Positions 22,955 through 35,195 of a stretch of DNA of 64,000 nt are shown piece by piece. Within the stretch, counting starts at the first letter, position 1, and each line of letters opens with the position of its first letter. Source of the DNA: Rhinopomastus cyanomelas (lineage: Eukaryota; Chordata; Aves; Bucerotiformes; Rhinopomastidae); NCBI GenBank assembly GCA_013400115.1, contig VXBP01010394.1, forward strand, positions 806,001 to 870,000, written 5' to 3'. The notes beneath the pieces were generated by a model, which saw only the letters and a program-made list of their open reading frames with translations, did no database searches and had not been told where the DNA came from. The translations under genes and the position numbers were made by a program.

Positions 22955-24369
22955 CTAGGAGAAGAAAAGAACAGAGATTATCGCTCGCTCCTGTCCATTG
23001 TAACGGGGCAGAGGCCGGAACTTTGTCAAGGTCACGGAGGGAGAAGGGCTGAAAATTACTGTAAAGGCTCTCCCGTTCATAAACTGATCATAACTGGCAT
23101 TTAATTTTTGCTTTAAAACAATCTAAATGATATTGCAAAGCTGTCTGGAAAAAATCTGCTGATGTCTGTCAGACAAACGGCTGTAGAGCCGTTTCCTCTA
23201 TGCAGATATAAACAAGTTTCAGGGTAGTTTCCTCAGCACATGTCAGCAGAGAAGAAGGGGAACACTCTGTTCTGTGGGACTCAGCCCTGGGCCTCTGGGA
23301 GTTTTGATACAAACCCTGAGAATGAGACTGGAACGCACATAAAACTCATTCAGCAGAGAACAGTGACAGTTCGTGGTTACTGAGACTCTAGGGGTGATGG
23401 GTAAAAGATGCTTCCAGGAGAGAGATTTTGGAATCCTATTACTAACATGGTCAGTTATCCAGTATCTCACCCCAAAAACTTTCCGGCTCTTTGCCACCCA
23501 AAGCTGTAGGAAGGCACAGAGGTCTTTCACCTCATGCATCACCAAAGAAATTCACAGCGAAACTCTTATTCATGATTTTTCCTAGCTGGTGACAGCTTGA
23601 AGCAGAAAAAACATATCTTGATACTGTCCTGCTATCCACTCATCCACTGGTGGGGTATTCTCAGTCATTAACCTCAAGAAATAACTGAATAAGTGTGAAG
23701 ACTGTAAATATTCTTTTGACACCTATACTTTTTATAGCCTGCAGCTCTGTCTAAGGCTCCAGCTTACAATATAAATGCAAAATTCTTAGTATTTTTCCTT
23801 TCAAATAGACACTTGCTGTCTTGTCAAAACTGATTTTTTTCTCTTTAGCTCTTTCTGTTACAATAATTGAGTGTGTCTGCTTTTTCTGTCTCTTGTTCTA
23901 ATTTTTTTTAAAAATATATTCCAACCCGCTACACATGTACAACTGAAAAGAGAAAAATAACCTTTATTTGAAAAGGGATTTTTCTGTTTCGTGACATTTT
24001 TCCTAAGTGAGAAGCATTTTGATGCACAGTAAGCCAACCCTAAAAATGTCTTTAATTGAACAGTTCTCGACTCCTCTAGTATTACAAACACAAATTGTGA
24101 AGTTTCCATTTACAGTTGGGAAACAGATGTGAAGCACTTGAGCACCATTTTCAGAGCAAATGAAATACAACTCCCCTTTGCCCCAATTAAGAATGTCATA
24201 AAACCAGTTCCTAAATTTATACACACTTCTTCCCAACACTAGTAAATGGGACCAAACATGTTCTAAAGACAACTGTCTGAATTACTTTCATGTCAAACTT
24301 GCTGTAGATACTACCATTTTAACAAAACAGGAACATTATCGGAAAATCAGGGAAAAATATCTTTCTTAC
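22955..24369 (-). other. TENM2: TENM2 intron between the EGF4-5 and EGF6-7 exons
   Basis: A short intron of 1,415 bases bounded by a GTAAGA donor (24369-24364) and a TCCTAG acceptor. It shows a pyrimidine-rich approach to the acceptor, no recognisable repeat, and no coding frame with domain features. Confidence 0.9.
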
Positions 24370-24570
24370 CGACGGAGCAGTCAGGACCCATCCAGTTGGG
24401 ATCGCAGCTGCACAGACCTGTGTCAGACAGATAGGAACCATGCCCACTGCACTGGTCTGGACACTGGGCTCTGGGCAGCTCACAGTTTATTCCACCCCAG
24501 CCTGGGCTGCAGAGACACTCTCCATTCACACAGACTCCGTGGTTGGAGCATGTTGGATCTAAGCAATCAA
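24370..24570 (-). CDS. TENM2: TENM2 exon encoding EGF-like repeats 4 and 5
   Basis: The exon is 201 bases (2 + 66 codons + 1), with acceptor CTCCTGTAG before 24570 and donor GGTAAGA after 24370. It encodes VDCLDPTCSNHGVCVNGECL (EGF4) and then CPDQCSGHGSYLSDTGLCSC (EGF5), ending DPNWMGPDCSV. In EGF5 the usual third cysteine is tyrosine (GSYLSD), which leaves one unpaired cysteine. In teneurins, EGF2 and EGF5 are known to use such free cysteines to form disulfide-linked dimers. It joins in frame to EGF3 upstream (G+TT = Val) and EGF6 downstream (G+AA = Glu). Compared with human TENM2 from memory, there are only a few substitutions. Confidence 0.96.
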
Positions 24571-26833
24571 CTACAGGAGAAATAAAAAACAATGTACAGA
24601 AGGGTCAGGTCACACAATGTGATGTTTGGAAAAAACATTCCAAAAGCCAAAAAAACCCACTCTGACAAGATTCCATCTCTGTGACACATAAAGCAAATTG
24701 ATGTCGCTCTTCAAGTCAAATTAACACCTCATCTGAGAAAGGGAAAGTGTGAAGAAATGTACTTTTTTCCCACGCTAGCTCCAAATAAAAGAAGGTGTGC
24801 ATGGACAAAGGAAAACTTACACAGCAATGCTGTGGTGAAGAAGCACAAGGACTTCAAAATAAGTTAGAATACGTATAGTAAGAGTTCTATGATTCCACAC
24901 ATAAGCCTTTACCTGGAGACACCTCTGAAAACACACTGAAGTTCCCATGACTCACATACTATATTTAAACAGAACCCCCCCAAACCCCTGAATAAATTGC
25001 TCTTTTAAAAGGATACTTTTCTTCAGAGTATTTTCATCATTGCTGCTATTATTACTACAGAAATGCTAGAGCACTGGGAGAATAACATTATGATAACCAC
25101 TTCAAGGATCTAGAAGTCAAAATATCAGTGTCTTTCAGCCTTCATTTAGCCTCTAAATTATTCAGGCACTTCTGAATGTTTGATTCATGGTCCATTACTA
25201 GCGGAGCTGTGAAACTGAGAGTCTTACTTCAACCCATATTTTAACTGGCAGATAATTCCTCTTAAAGAAAGAAAGAAAATGAGATGTATATGTGAATTTC
25301 AACCCCAAAACAACAGAGTAAGAAAGCGAGAATAGTTATGGTGGAAAATCCTCCAATGAAATTTCATTTGCTGTATCAATTCTGATAAATAAAGCACTGT
25401 TATGAGATGTCTTTCATATAAACTCTATCAGTAACATTACGGTTTCCCAAATTGTTATCTTATATCATGAATTCATACAAGTATACTATGCTCTACCACA
25501 AATACCAACACAGAAGCTTTATCAACTGCCTTGTGCTGTGGAATTGAGGGCCAAGGTCAAATTGATGTCCTAAATAAAACGAATTCATCTCATGGCTGGT
25601 ATATATTAGCTCTCAACAGAAGGACCAAGAATGATTGGCATTTTCTCTTGCAGCTCTGGGAAGAAGTGAGTTTATAATGAAAGTGATTTATCTCTCATCT
25701 TTTCCAAATTGATCCTTCTAAATTAAGGCAGAGACATTTTCACTCTACCTTACGTGAACAATACTTGATATGTCAAATCTCAACTTTTCTATAAACACAG
25801 AGTCTTGTCAAATTATTTTATGTAGTTGCAGAACATTTAAAGTAAGTATATAGATTAGATACAACACAGGGGATCGAGGCAGGCACTTTCAGAGATGCAG
25901 CAACACAAGATATCAAAATAGATTTGATTTTAATTAGATTACAGTGCTACAGGAATAAATTACTGTAAAATTTCCTCTAAGATTTTCATTGTAATGATGA
26001 CTTTTTTTTTTTTTAACATTTAATGCTTAGTTAATTGGAAATGAAAACACTACACTGCAATTTCATATTTATGGGTAAACCAAGACTGGTTTGTAGTTCA
26101 GCTCAGCTAAGATGTGATAAATACATAAATAGTTTTAAATAGAATCCAGAATGTTTGTCCTGTATGGCTATTCCTTTTGGTACTTAACAAAATTAGACAC
26201 CAGCCAAAGCTCAGAGTATGCTTTTCATACTGGTTCTGTTGAACTCAATAAACCAGATAAAACAATGTGACTGAATAAAGAACACAAATATTTAGGTCAA
26301 TTTATTCTCAGGATCAAGGTTACTTTATTCCCCTAAATTTAGCCTATTTTGCTATTTTTAGATGATGATATTTTACTGGCAAATGCAAATGAATGGGTAT
26401 AAGGTTCTACGTGGCAGGTCATTGAACTTTAGGAGACATCACTGATGAGTCCTAATGTACTGTCTCTGTCAGAAATGTATCATCTTTCTTCTCAAATTAA
26501 AGTGCTAATGAAAGCAATGTGGAGCAAATGAAAAACACCACCTTCTGCTACATAAATCAACTGCCTTCCTCTGTCTTGAATTACAGTATTCATGCAGCTG
26601 AGACTTATTTCCACAGAATAAGCCCATCAATACCTCTAAGCCCCCAATCTCCCTTGTTTTACAGAGAAATGTGGTAACCACCTCTCTCCTTTCTTCTAGA
26701 CAAATATAGTTTAAAGCTGTTCTGCTCTATCATATGGGTAAGTAATGGCTTTCAAAGCTGAAACTGAAGAGAGTTTTTCTTTTGAACTCAAATCTTGTTC
26801 TATTTTAATACGTGCTCTTACAGTTATCATCTT

Positions 26834-26916
26834 GGGCCAGATCCTCAGACACTGAAATTAGCATAACATGATTATCTGTAACAGAACAGCACTAACTGCT
26901 GCAGAGGGTCTGGCCC
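26834..26916. repeat. Degraded palindromic repeat with GGGCCAGA ends
   Basis: The left end GGGCCAGATCCTCAG and the right end GCAGAGGGTCTGGCCC are inverted copies of each other with two mismatches, 83 bases apart outer to outer. The interior CACTGAAATTAGCATAAC also resembles what I recall of an old palindromic, non-autonomous DNA-transposon-like family in amniote genomes (GGGCCAGATCCTCAG ... CTGAGGATCTGGCCC). I cannot name the family. It is clearly old. Confidence 0.55.
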
Positions 26917-28193
26917 TAAATCTTTAACAGGGTTTACGTTGGTATTTACAAATGGAGCTTTCTGGGTGTTGAAACAAAGGTGTTTTAGCGAGTGTGTTAC
27001 GCTTGGAACTCTCAGTCTCTTGCCGGCTCAGATCATTAGAGCTCGTTTAGTATTGGACCCTCTGTAGATTTGACAAAAAGGGTACTGAAAGCAATTTATA
27101 TCCCTAAGGACAAAAAAGGAGGTCAAGGAGTTTTTGGAACAATATGTATCATAAAGCCCCCAAAGAGCCATGAATTACACTTACAAAGTTAAATGTCATT
27201 GAAAAATGACTCAACCATAAAACTGACAAGAAAACCACCTTTAACTTAACTTAATTCGGCAATTTCACTTGTCTCTCCCCAAAGCATACTAAATGAGACC
27301 TGACAAATATGCCACTTCATCTTGTGTGCAAATTTGTTAATAGAAAAGCACTGTTTATACTGCAAAAATTGTGCATCACAAATATTGATTTTGGTGCCAC
27401 TTTCATTTCAGGTAAATTGTTTGCACAATATGACCATGACGAATATCAAAAATAAAAAGCCATCGGGAAGAAAAAAATGCTGACCCACTTGGTCTAATTC
27501 AATATCCTAGTTGGAAAACGGTGAATGAATCAACCTTTGCAATTCCTTCTGGAAGCTCAAATCAATAGAGGAGATTTCATATATTTAATATAAATATATC
27601 ATACGTTTATTGGTATCATTCTACCATTAGAATGGTACCATTTCAATTCATGCAAAAGCGGGAAATAGGTCAGGTGACTACCCACAACTGGAGAGATACC
27701 ACGTCATATTATATACTTTTCCCCACAGCTCTTGAATTAATGCCAGAAATATGTACAGAGGAAATGGAATTTCAGAGCAGAAACATGATAGTTGGTATTT
27801 ATTTATTTGCACATTAATTTATTGCCTTGCTTATTGCCTAGTGATGAATGCAAAAGGTTATTTTAACCTTTCTTGTCATGTTATTGGCCTCTTCCAAGCT
27901 TGTAGTCAATACCTCCTGCATTTGTAATTAATTTATCTTTTTTAAGAAAAAAACGTATCCTTTCAAGCACAGGGTTGATTAAATAAGTATATCCTTTCAC
28001 CTCATGTAGTAATTCACCTCTCCAAAAGCTCTATTGACTGACAATGATCTATAGTGTTTCCAACTTTGAATGGTGCTAACATCAACAGCTTTGTAAAAAG
28101 CTGTGCACTAACTTGTTCTACAAGCTTCTCTGGAGTTGGTGATGTGTGTGTTTCCCCTATTTTAAACCTATTTCACCCATTTCAAACATTAAT

Positions 28194-28318
28194 AGAACCA
28201 CAGAATCTTAGAATGGTCTGGGTTGGAAGGGTCCTTAGAGATCACCTAGTTCCAATCTCCCTGCCGTGGACAGGGACACCTCCCACTAGACCACATTGCA
28301 GGATCCTGGTCACCTTAG
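28194..28318 (-). mobile_element. CR1 3'-end fragment, antisense
   Basis: The plus strand reads ACCACAGAATCTTAGAATGG, TCTGGGTTGGAAGGGTCCTT and AGAGATCACCTAGTTCCAAT, the reverse complement of a CR1 3' UTR and tail. The continuation CTCCCACTAGACCACATTGC fits the ORF2 3' end. Truncated at about 125 bases. Confidence 0.8.
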
Positions 28319-29094
28319 AATAAGCTCACTTAAACACTATGAGAGCTTATTTGTCCTAGAGGAGCATTAGAGGATTCAAGATGTCTAACCCAGATAGATC
28401 ACAGCCAACCTGAAAGCACAGAGAGAATTCCATGCAAATAGCTGGAAATCACAATCAAGGGAGGAGCTGCTTACAATCTAAAACGTAGAGAATGAAATGA
28501 AAGATGATGTTAGACCATCCAGCACAGTCTCTCTAACGATATGAGCATCCATTCAACAGCATAAAGCATGACGAAATGTGTATAACTTAATTAGAATAAG
28601 CAACAATTCCAGTTAGTACCAGAAAACTTCCGCATTCCTGGGGAATAGACAGGCTGAGACCACCAGCTAGAGCAAGGCATTTCAGAGAGTTTTTGAGTAT
28701 TTCCTATAACCATGCACTTAGGGTGAACTGACAGCTATCAGTCGTAGCAGACAAAAAGGTCAGTTCAGAGATTTCTGGTTATGGCTTAAGCTGTAATCTA
28801 TTAAAAACAAAGAAGAACCTCTACCAACTTCAGGTGAGTTCTGGATATACAGCTTTAATAATCAGTGTTATGAAGCTTTCCTGGAAGATGACAGGAATGA
28901 ACCAAACCAACAGTTATAGTGCTGGCAGTCCTAGGAGTGAGGAGCCTTGATCCTTGGGCTTTTTCCCACCTTGAGCAAAATAGGTTCACACAGACTAACC
29001 AAGATCTTGTCCTAAAGGTGATGACTACAGTCCACACCTGAAGAATAAAACCCTTATTGGTTGAGGTCCCCAAAGATTTTTTCTCTTTGTTTTC

Positions 29095-30072
29095 TGCTGG
29101 GTTAGGAACTGGCTGGAGGGCCGATCCCAGAGGGTGGTGGTGAATGGTGCCACATCCAGCTGGCGGCCGGTCACTAGTGGTGTTCCTCAGGGATCAGTGC
29201 TGGGCCCCATCCTCTTTAATATTTTCATAGATGATCTGGATGAGGGCATTGAGTCAGTCATCAGCAAGTTTGCAGATGATACAAAGCTGGGGGCAGATGT
29301 GTCTGAGTTGGAGGGCAGAAGGGCTCTGCAGCGGGACCTTGACCGCCTGGACAGATGGGCAGAGTCCAACGGGATGGCGTTCAATAAGTCCAAGTGCCGG
29401 GTGCTGCACTTTGGCCACAACAATCCCATGCAGAGCTACAGGCTGGGGTCGGAGTGGCTGGAGAGCAGCCAAACAGAAAGGGACCTGGGGGTGCTGATTG
29501 ATACCCGCCTGAACATGAGCCAGCAGTGTGCCCAGGTGGCCAAGAGGGCCAATGGCATCCTGGCCTGCATCAGGAATGGTGTGGCCAGCAGGAGCAGGGA
29601 GGTCATTCTGCCCCTGTACTCTGCACTGGTTAGGCCGCACCTTGAGTACTGTGTCCAGTTCTGGGCCCCTCAGTTTAGGAAGGACATTGAGGTGCTTGAG
29701 CGTGTCCAGAGAAGGGCAACGAGGCTGGTGAGGGGCCTTGAGCACAAGCCCTATGAGGAGAGGCTGAGGGAGCTGGGATTGTTTAGCCTTGAGAAGAGGA
29801 GGCTCAGGGGAGACCTTATTGCTGTCTACAACTACCTGAGGGGTGGTTGTGGCCAGGAGGAGGTTGCTCTCTTCTCTCAGGCAGCCAGCACCAGAACAAG
29901 AGGACACAGCCTCAAGCTGCGCCAGGGGAAATTTAGGCTTGAGGTGAGGAGAAAGTTCTTCACCGAGAGAGTCATTGGCCACTGGAATGGCCTGCCCAGG
30001 GAGGTGGTGGAGTCGCCAACTCTGGAGCTGTTCAAGGCACGATTGGACGTGGCACTTGGTGCCATGGTCTAG
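29095..30072 (+). CDS. CR1 ORF2 fragment: reverse transcriptase and C-terminal domain
   Basis: An open frame of 325 codons plus TAG, starting mid-protein at CWVRNWLEGRSQRVVVNG with no real initiator. It includes SGVPQGSVLGPILFNIFIDD and the catalytic FADD (KFADDTKLGAD), then LPLYSALVRPHLEYCVQFWA and the C-terminal EERLRELGLFSLEKRRLRGD, ending ALGAMV. The N-terminal fingers with LDFSKAFD, the endonuclease and ORF1 are missing. It is a recent dead copy, unlikely to be translated except as intron-derived RNA. The antisense frame of 242 codons is a shadow also present in the other copy. Confidence 0.93.
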   Translation, partial: CWVRNWLEGRSQRVVVNGATSSWRPVTSGVPQGSVLGPILFNIFIDDLDEGIESVISKFADDTKLGADVSELEGRRALQRDLDRLDRWAESNGMAFNKSKCRVLHFGHNNPMQSYRLGSEWLESSQTERDLGVLIDTRLNMSQQCAQVAKRANGILACIRNGVASRSREVILPLYSALVRPHLEYCVQFWAPQFRKDIEVLERVQRRATRLVRGLEHKPYEERLRELGLFSLEKRRLRGDLIAVYNYLRGGCGQEEVALFSQAASTRTRGHSLKLRQGKFRLEVRRKFFTERVIGHWNGLPREVVESPTLELFKARLDVALGAMV

Positions 30073-30161
30073 CCTTGAGCTCTGTGGTGACAGGTTGGAC
30101 TTGATGATCTATGAGGTCTCTTCCGACCTTGATAATACTGTGATACTGTGATACTGTGATA
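29095..30161 (+). mobile_element. Young CR1 LINE, 5'-truncated, near-identical to the 16222 copy
   Basis: A plus-strand CR1 that begins inside ORF2 at TGCTGGGTTAGGAACTGGCT and ends with three exact ATACTGTG octamers at 30135-30158. The coding part is open with no frameshift. Relative to the minus-strand copy at 16222-17396 I saw two amino-acid changes (A to S in GRSQR, V to A in LGADVS) and a few silent bases over about 1 kb. The two copies are inverted with respect to each other. Confidence 0.95.
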
Positions 30162-31150
30162 GAAGAAACAGCTGTTTGCTATAGGGTAAAATAAAAATTC
30201 ATACATGCAGCAGACAGCTCTGCAGAGATTCTGTCATCCTAAAACCATGCAGCTCCAGTCATGTTATTTCAGTCCTCAAACTACTCCTCCTTTTGGAGGA
30301 TTAATAAGCTCTAGAACAACATCATAAAGTAACGGAAACTATTTCTGCTCTGAAGAGGTGCCAAGGTATGCTAAACTATTTTGCAATCATCTGGAGAGTC
30401 AAATTCCCCTTTGGAACCATACTAATACATTTTATAAAGAAAAGCAGCCCAATTTAAGTTGCGTATTCTAACAGAAGTCTGTGAATAAAATCAATATCGA
30501 GCTCAACCTACAAAACACATTTTGTGTGGGTTATTTTGTTAAACTTGCTCATTCTAGGTACACAGGGATATAGACAACTTCTACCAGAAGAGCTTTTTTG
30601 GTGTTTAAAGAACAGTTATTGTTTGTGCGTGCCATCTGCCTTTCTTTAATTCCACATGATTGCAGATAACGGGAGTAATTTGCCCTAAGTTAAGTCCGGA
30701 GGTAACACGGATACCCAAGTCTGAAACAAGTTTGAGTTTCATCAGCTTCTCTCTTAATAGTGGCTGACAGGTTGGCTTTGTGCAGTGCTCAGCTACGCTG
30801 TTTTGTCTACAGCAGCTCTTTTCCCCTCTGCATTTCACATACTCATTGTTTATTAAGTATAATCCATAAGAAAAGATTTCTTCAATAAAGAAATTATTCA
30901 GGTGTCGTTGTGTCAGACACACAATGCTGCAAAACAACGTACACAGAAGGCTAGAAATGTTGTCTGAACCTGGATTGACCTGTAAACCTATGATGGACTA
31001 CACTTTAACCCCTCTTTTACAATGTTCTGCTACAGTAGTTTTACATTGAAGTTTTTATTCTCATCTTTCTGTTCTTTTTTTCCCTACCCATTAAGTAACT
31101 GCAAAACTCAGTTAAAAAAAAAGTCAGAACATAGAAAGAAAATGTCCTAC

Positions 31151-31345
31151 CTTCTTCACAGTTTTCTCCTTTAAAGCCAACAGAACAGACACAGTTCCCT
31201 TCAATGCAGGAACCGTGACCTCCGCAGGAGGGATCAATACACTGGCTGATGGGTACATCACATTCAGGACCTTTCCAGCCACTGTAGCACAAGCAGGTGC
31301 CTTTGGAGTATTGACCATTGCCACTGCACAGAACTGGGCAGGCAG
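31151..31345 (-). CDS. TENM2: TENM2 exon encoding EGF-like repeats 2 and 3
   Basis: The exon is 195 bases (2 + 64 codons + 1), with acceptor ATTTTGCAG before 31345 and donor GGTAGGA after 31151. It encodes ACPVLCSGNGQYSKGTCLCY (EGF2) and CIDPSCGGHGSCIEGNCVCS (EGF3), ending GENCEE. In EGF2 the third cysteine is replaced by tyrosine (GQYSKG), which leaves one free cysteine. This is the hallmark of the teneurin repeat that makes the intermolecular disulfide of the dimer. The split codons join to EGF1 (G+CT = Ala) and EGF4. PISQCIDP, and VGFKGENCEE where I recall AGYKGEHCEE in human TENM2, are modest differences. Confidence 0.96.
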
Positions 31346-34300
31346 CTGCAAAATCGAACAAGAGAAAACAACACACAGGGTCATACAAGCAGTGATGTGA
31401 AAGGCACTACAAATCCAACACCAAATCATTCTACAGATATTCAAATATGTTAATTTACTGAGAGAAAAAAAAAATCTAAGATAATTTGTAGTAGTTCAGA
31501 TCTTCTTTTCTCAAAGAAATGACATAATGACTCTTTAATAAAGCACACATCTGCTGGGCATTCTGAGAGTACAGCTACTATTCATTACAGACTATTGATG
31601 TTTGGGATAACTGATGAGCTAATGTGAACAGATTTGAGTCTGACATTACTCTACTTTGTTCCGCTAGGTAACATCCAATTTTTACAGATAGCAGAACACA
31701 AACCATTCAGTCCCCAGACCATTTTATTGTATTGCATCCTTCCTCCACCGTAACAATTTCCAAACATAATATACTGAGAAGTTTGACTTGTTTTTTTCTC
31801 AGTGGAAGAACTCTGAAACCTGGAATAACACCAGCTTTCATCTACAGCACGTGCACCTTGCCACCAACTTCCTTGCTGAACCTTATTTTCCCAAGTCCCA
31901 GAGTGACTGCTGTTAGCCAGTGTGTATCAGCAAGAAAGCACCATTAACCCATATCCCTCTCGGCTTGTATTACCAAGAGGGTAGGGCACGTTCTGGGCAA
32001 ATATTCATTTATGCAAATGCAATGAAGCCTGTGAATAATAAAGGTAGTCAGCAGGTCTTAGATGCCAGGAATCAGATGTTGTACGTATGCAGAGCCATGG
32101 AAAGAAACACATGGTTCATTAAAAGCCAGTTGCACAGAAATGTTACGCTAAGGCACATACACATCCCTGCGTGCCCACATCTCCCACGCCTGCCAAAGAC
32201 TGAATGTGTGGTGACCAGCTAGAGACATGGGAAAAATAACAGAGGAAAGAGAAAAATGGGAATAATAAAGTGAATCTTTGAGAAAAGGCCCACTTCTGTG
32301 CTCTTCTCGCTGATGCTATTTGATAAAGAGAAAAGAAGTATTTCCCTGTCCTTTCACCCTTCAAAGTAATTAGAAACTAACAGCTAGTTTTACAGTGCCA
32401 AGAATATACTCAAAAGCTACTGTTAATCATTAAAAGGTCCTAATGTCTTCTTGCTTCTATTATCCCTTTAACCTGAATGATCAAGAAGAACCCAAGCAAT
32501 TGATTTCCTACAAGAAATGTGAAATTGTCCAGTTGCACAACTTCTCCACTCTTCAGCCCTGTAACCCTTATTAATCTTCACTGTCTCATTGATCTGCTGC
32601 AAAAACACATTTCAGGAAAGACTTTTTCAAGAATGTTCTTGTTTGAAATGTGGGGAAAAAAGTGTTCAGAAGAAAGCACATTCAGATTTCTAACTGGAGA
32701 TGCTAGACACAATTTAGACTGCTAGCAATGAGTTGGCTAAGGCTACATGTTGATGGGTCACATGTCACATGCAAAATCACATTAAGCCCATTTTTTTTCT
32801 ACAGTAGAATATTAATAAAATTGCTGTGCTGAAGTTTGAGGGGTTTTTTCTTGCTATGCCTCCTCTGTCTCAGGGACATACTATCTTTTCCCTTGGGAGC
32901 AATAGAGCTTCATTCCACCTAATTCCTGGTGTTCTCTCTTACTGTGAGTCTTCTTCAACCTTTTTCTTCCTCCAACAACAAATAAAAATCTGAATAAATT
33001 CTGATTTCCCACAGCAACTCTCTGGTTACAGATGTGACAGATGCTCATAAATGCTTTACTGAGTTCAGTAAAATAGTTTGTGATGAAGTTCTACTGGTTG
33101 TGCTTTTTGCAGCTGGTTTCATAATTAACTTCCCTGAACTAGCTGGACTGAATTACAGTACAAATATCCATCATGTCCACACTGTACCCTAAAACAGCCT
33201 ACTTTACACTTTTTTGCATGTCATCATCAAACATGATGTAACAACGTGCACTGCTTTGCACTGCCTAGACAAGCTAACTGCTGTGACTGCAAGGGGAGCC
33301 ATGAAGAAAGGGATTAAACTAGGACCACTTGGACTCTTCAGGTATGAGGTTCTGGGGACACAAAACAATTCCTTTGCTCATACCTTTCCATTTCACTGCA
33401 ATTAAAAGTGTTGTTTGGGCTTACACTGATATGTTTTCCCACATCACTGTAAGAAAGATAATAACTTCAGTCCTGTCCTCCTTCCTTGCCATGGAGAAGA
33501 GGACCTGGAGATAAGTGATCAGAAGGCAGTTTATTCTAAAGACCTGGAGTGATCATGTGAGGCAGGTTGCATGCTGCCACCCTCCACATCCTGACATGCT
33601 GTAGAGACACTGACACCCTTTAGCTGGACCTCGACACAAAACTATCCCTCCCTAGAACAAGGCAACTGGACCCTTTGTTCAAGTCCACCACAGAAAGAAG
33701 TGAAATTGTGTGATGCACATTCTCTGCATGCTTCTGAGCCACTGCAGAGATTCAGTGCTATCATTATTAATGGTTGCTCAGTGTGAATCCTCCAGATGCA
33801 CTGGGATGGGCAAGCATATGGCTTGCTTTTGCCTGTCAGTCTCACCATACTGTTATAAAGCTGCACAAAAAAATCCCAGGAAAGCCAAATGAATCAGTAG
33901 GCAGTTGACAGTTCCTTCTGACAAAATCACATTTGTCTAGGTAGTTACAAAGACAAAAGCCAGAGCTGACTTACAAGATGGATACAGGCAAGAAACAGCT
34001 TCTTTGGTGTGTTGTTTTATAGGTCTACACAGGACTCAACACCTGAAAGGCAGTTCTGCTCTGCAAAACTCTTGTCTAGAGTCAAGACTCAAATAAAGGC
34101 AGTAACGCTATTTGAACAGGACAGTCACTTGCAAGACAGACTGAGCAGAAAACAATCCACTATAAAATAACTCAAAAAACCAAAGCAAAAACCAACAAGC
34201 AACACTGATGTGACTGCTCTAGACACAACTGGGTAACATAGGGCCAGCTGCTTGCTCCAAGATTGCTTCTTTGCTTGTCTTGCCTCTTGGCTTACACAAC

Positions 34301-35074
34301 AGGCAAATTTCCAACTAAGAGACAGATGTATCTGCTGTTTGGAACTTGGCTCTGGGAAGGCCATTCTTAGCTCCCACTTGTGATCTGAATTCGCAAGGTT
34401 TCGCTTTTGGGACACCAGAGACTGGCATGGCAGTAGAAAGACTTGATGGTGCTGGGTCTGGGGTTAAAAGAGCTCCCACAGTAGTTTTTCAGTGTTCCTT
34501 TCTCAGCTGTGGTGCTTCAGGAATTTAAGTAAAGCTTAAAGTCATGTCACAGTATTTTATTCCTCTCTTCATTCTACCAGGTCAAGAGGTCTTGCTGTGG
34601 TTCATAAATCTGTTGGGTCCTTGTGAAGGGTATATATAAGCTGAGCAGTAATCTGCCTTCAATGCTCTGCCACTGCCCTACGCATCACCACGATGTCAGT
34701 GCCACCAGAACTGACTCTGGACAAATGAGGGAATCTGCCATTTAACCTTAGGGATGAAAAGGATGCAGCTGAGATTAAGATACCTGCAACCTAAAGCCAC
34801 AAAGTTTAATCTACAACAGTCTGCTAGGGTTGCTCTACAAACTGTGTAACAGGAAAACTGCTCTGAGAAGAAGAAAAATGATAGAGTTGATTTTGGCATT
34901 TCCAAGGCTGGCACATAACTAAGATTGCACAAGAAACACGTAAGCACGAATGCAAGCAAGAGTAAGTTAGAAGAAGCTGGTTTGTCACTGCTGTAATAAA
35001 TAGCTCTTGGTTAATGTTTCTGCTATGTGTTTATAGGCTGCCCTAAGCGAGGAACAGGGGGAGAATCAGGCTGT

Positions 35075-35195
35075 TAGAACCACTGAACTATAGAATCACC
35101 CTGGCTGGAAAGGACCTCCAGGACCACCAAGTCCAACCCTCATCCCAACAGCTCCCTAACCCCTAGACTACGGCCTCAAGTGAGCAGTCTAAGAG
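35075..35195 (-). mobile_element. CR1 3'-end fragment, antisense
   Basis: CTATAGAATCACCCTGGCTG, GAAAGGACCTCCAGGACCAC and CAAGTCCAACCCTCATCCCA form the inverted 3' tail and UTR of a CR1 variant. Roughly 120 bases remain, and no coding part is recognisable. Confidence 0.75.

Larger units (their letters stand above)
24571..31150 (-). other. TENM2: TENM2 intron between the EGF2-3 and EGF4-5 exons
   Basis: An intron of 6,580 bases with a GTAGGA donor at 31150-31145 and a TAG acceptor at 24571. It contains a young plus-strand CR1 (29095-30161), a small antisense CR1 end (28194-28318), a degraded palindromic element (26834-26916) and a 13-base T run at 26002. I see nothing identifiable in the rest of 24600-28190. 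Confidence 0.9.
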
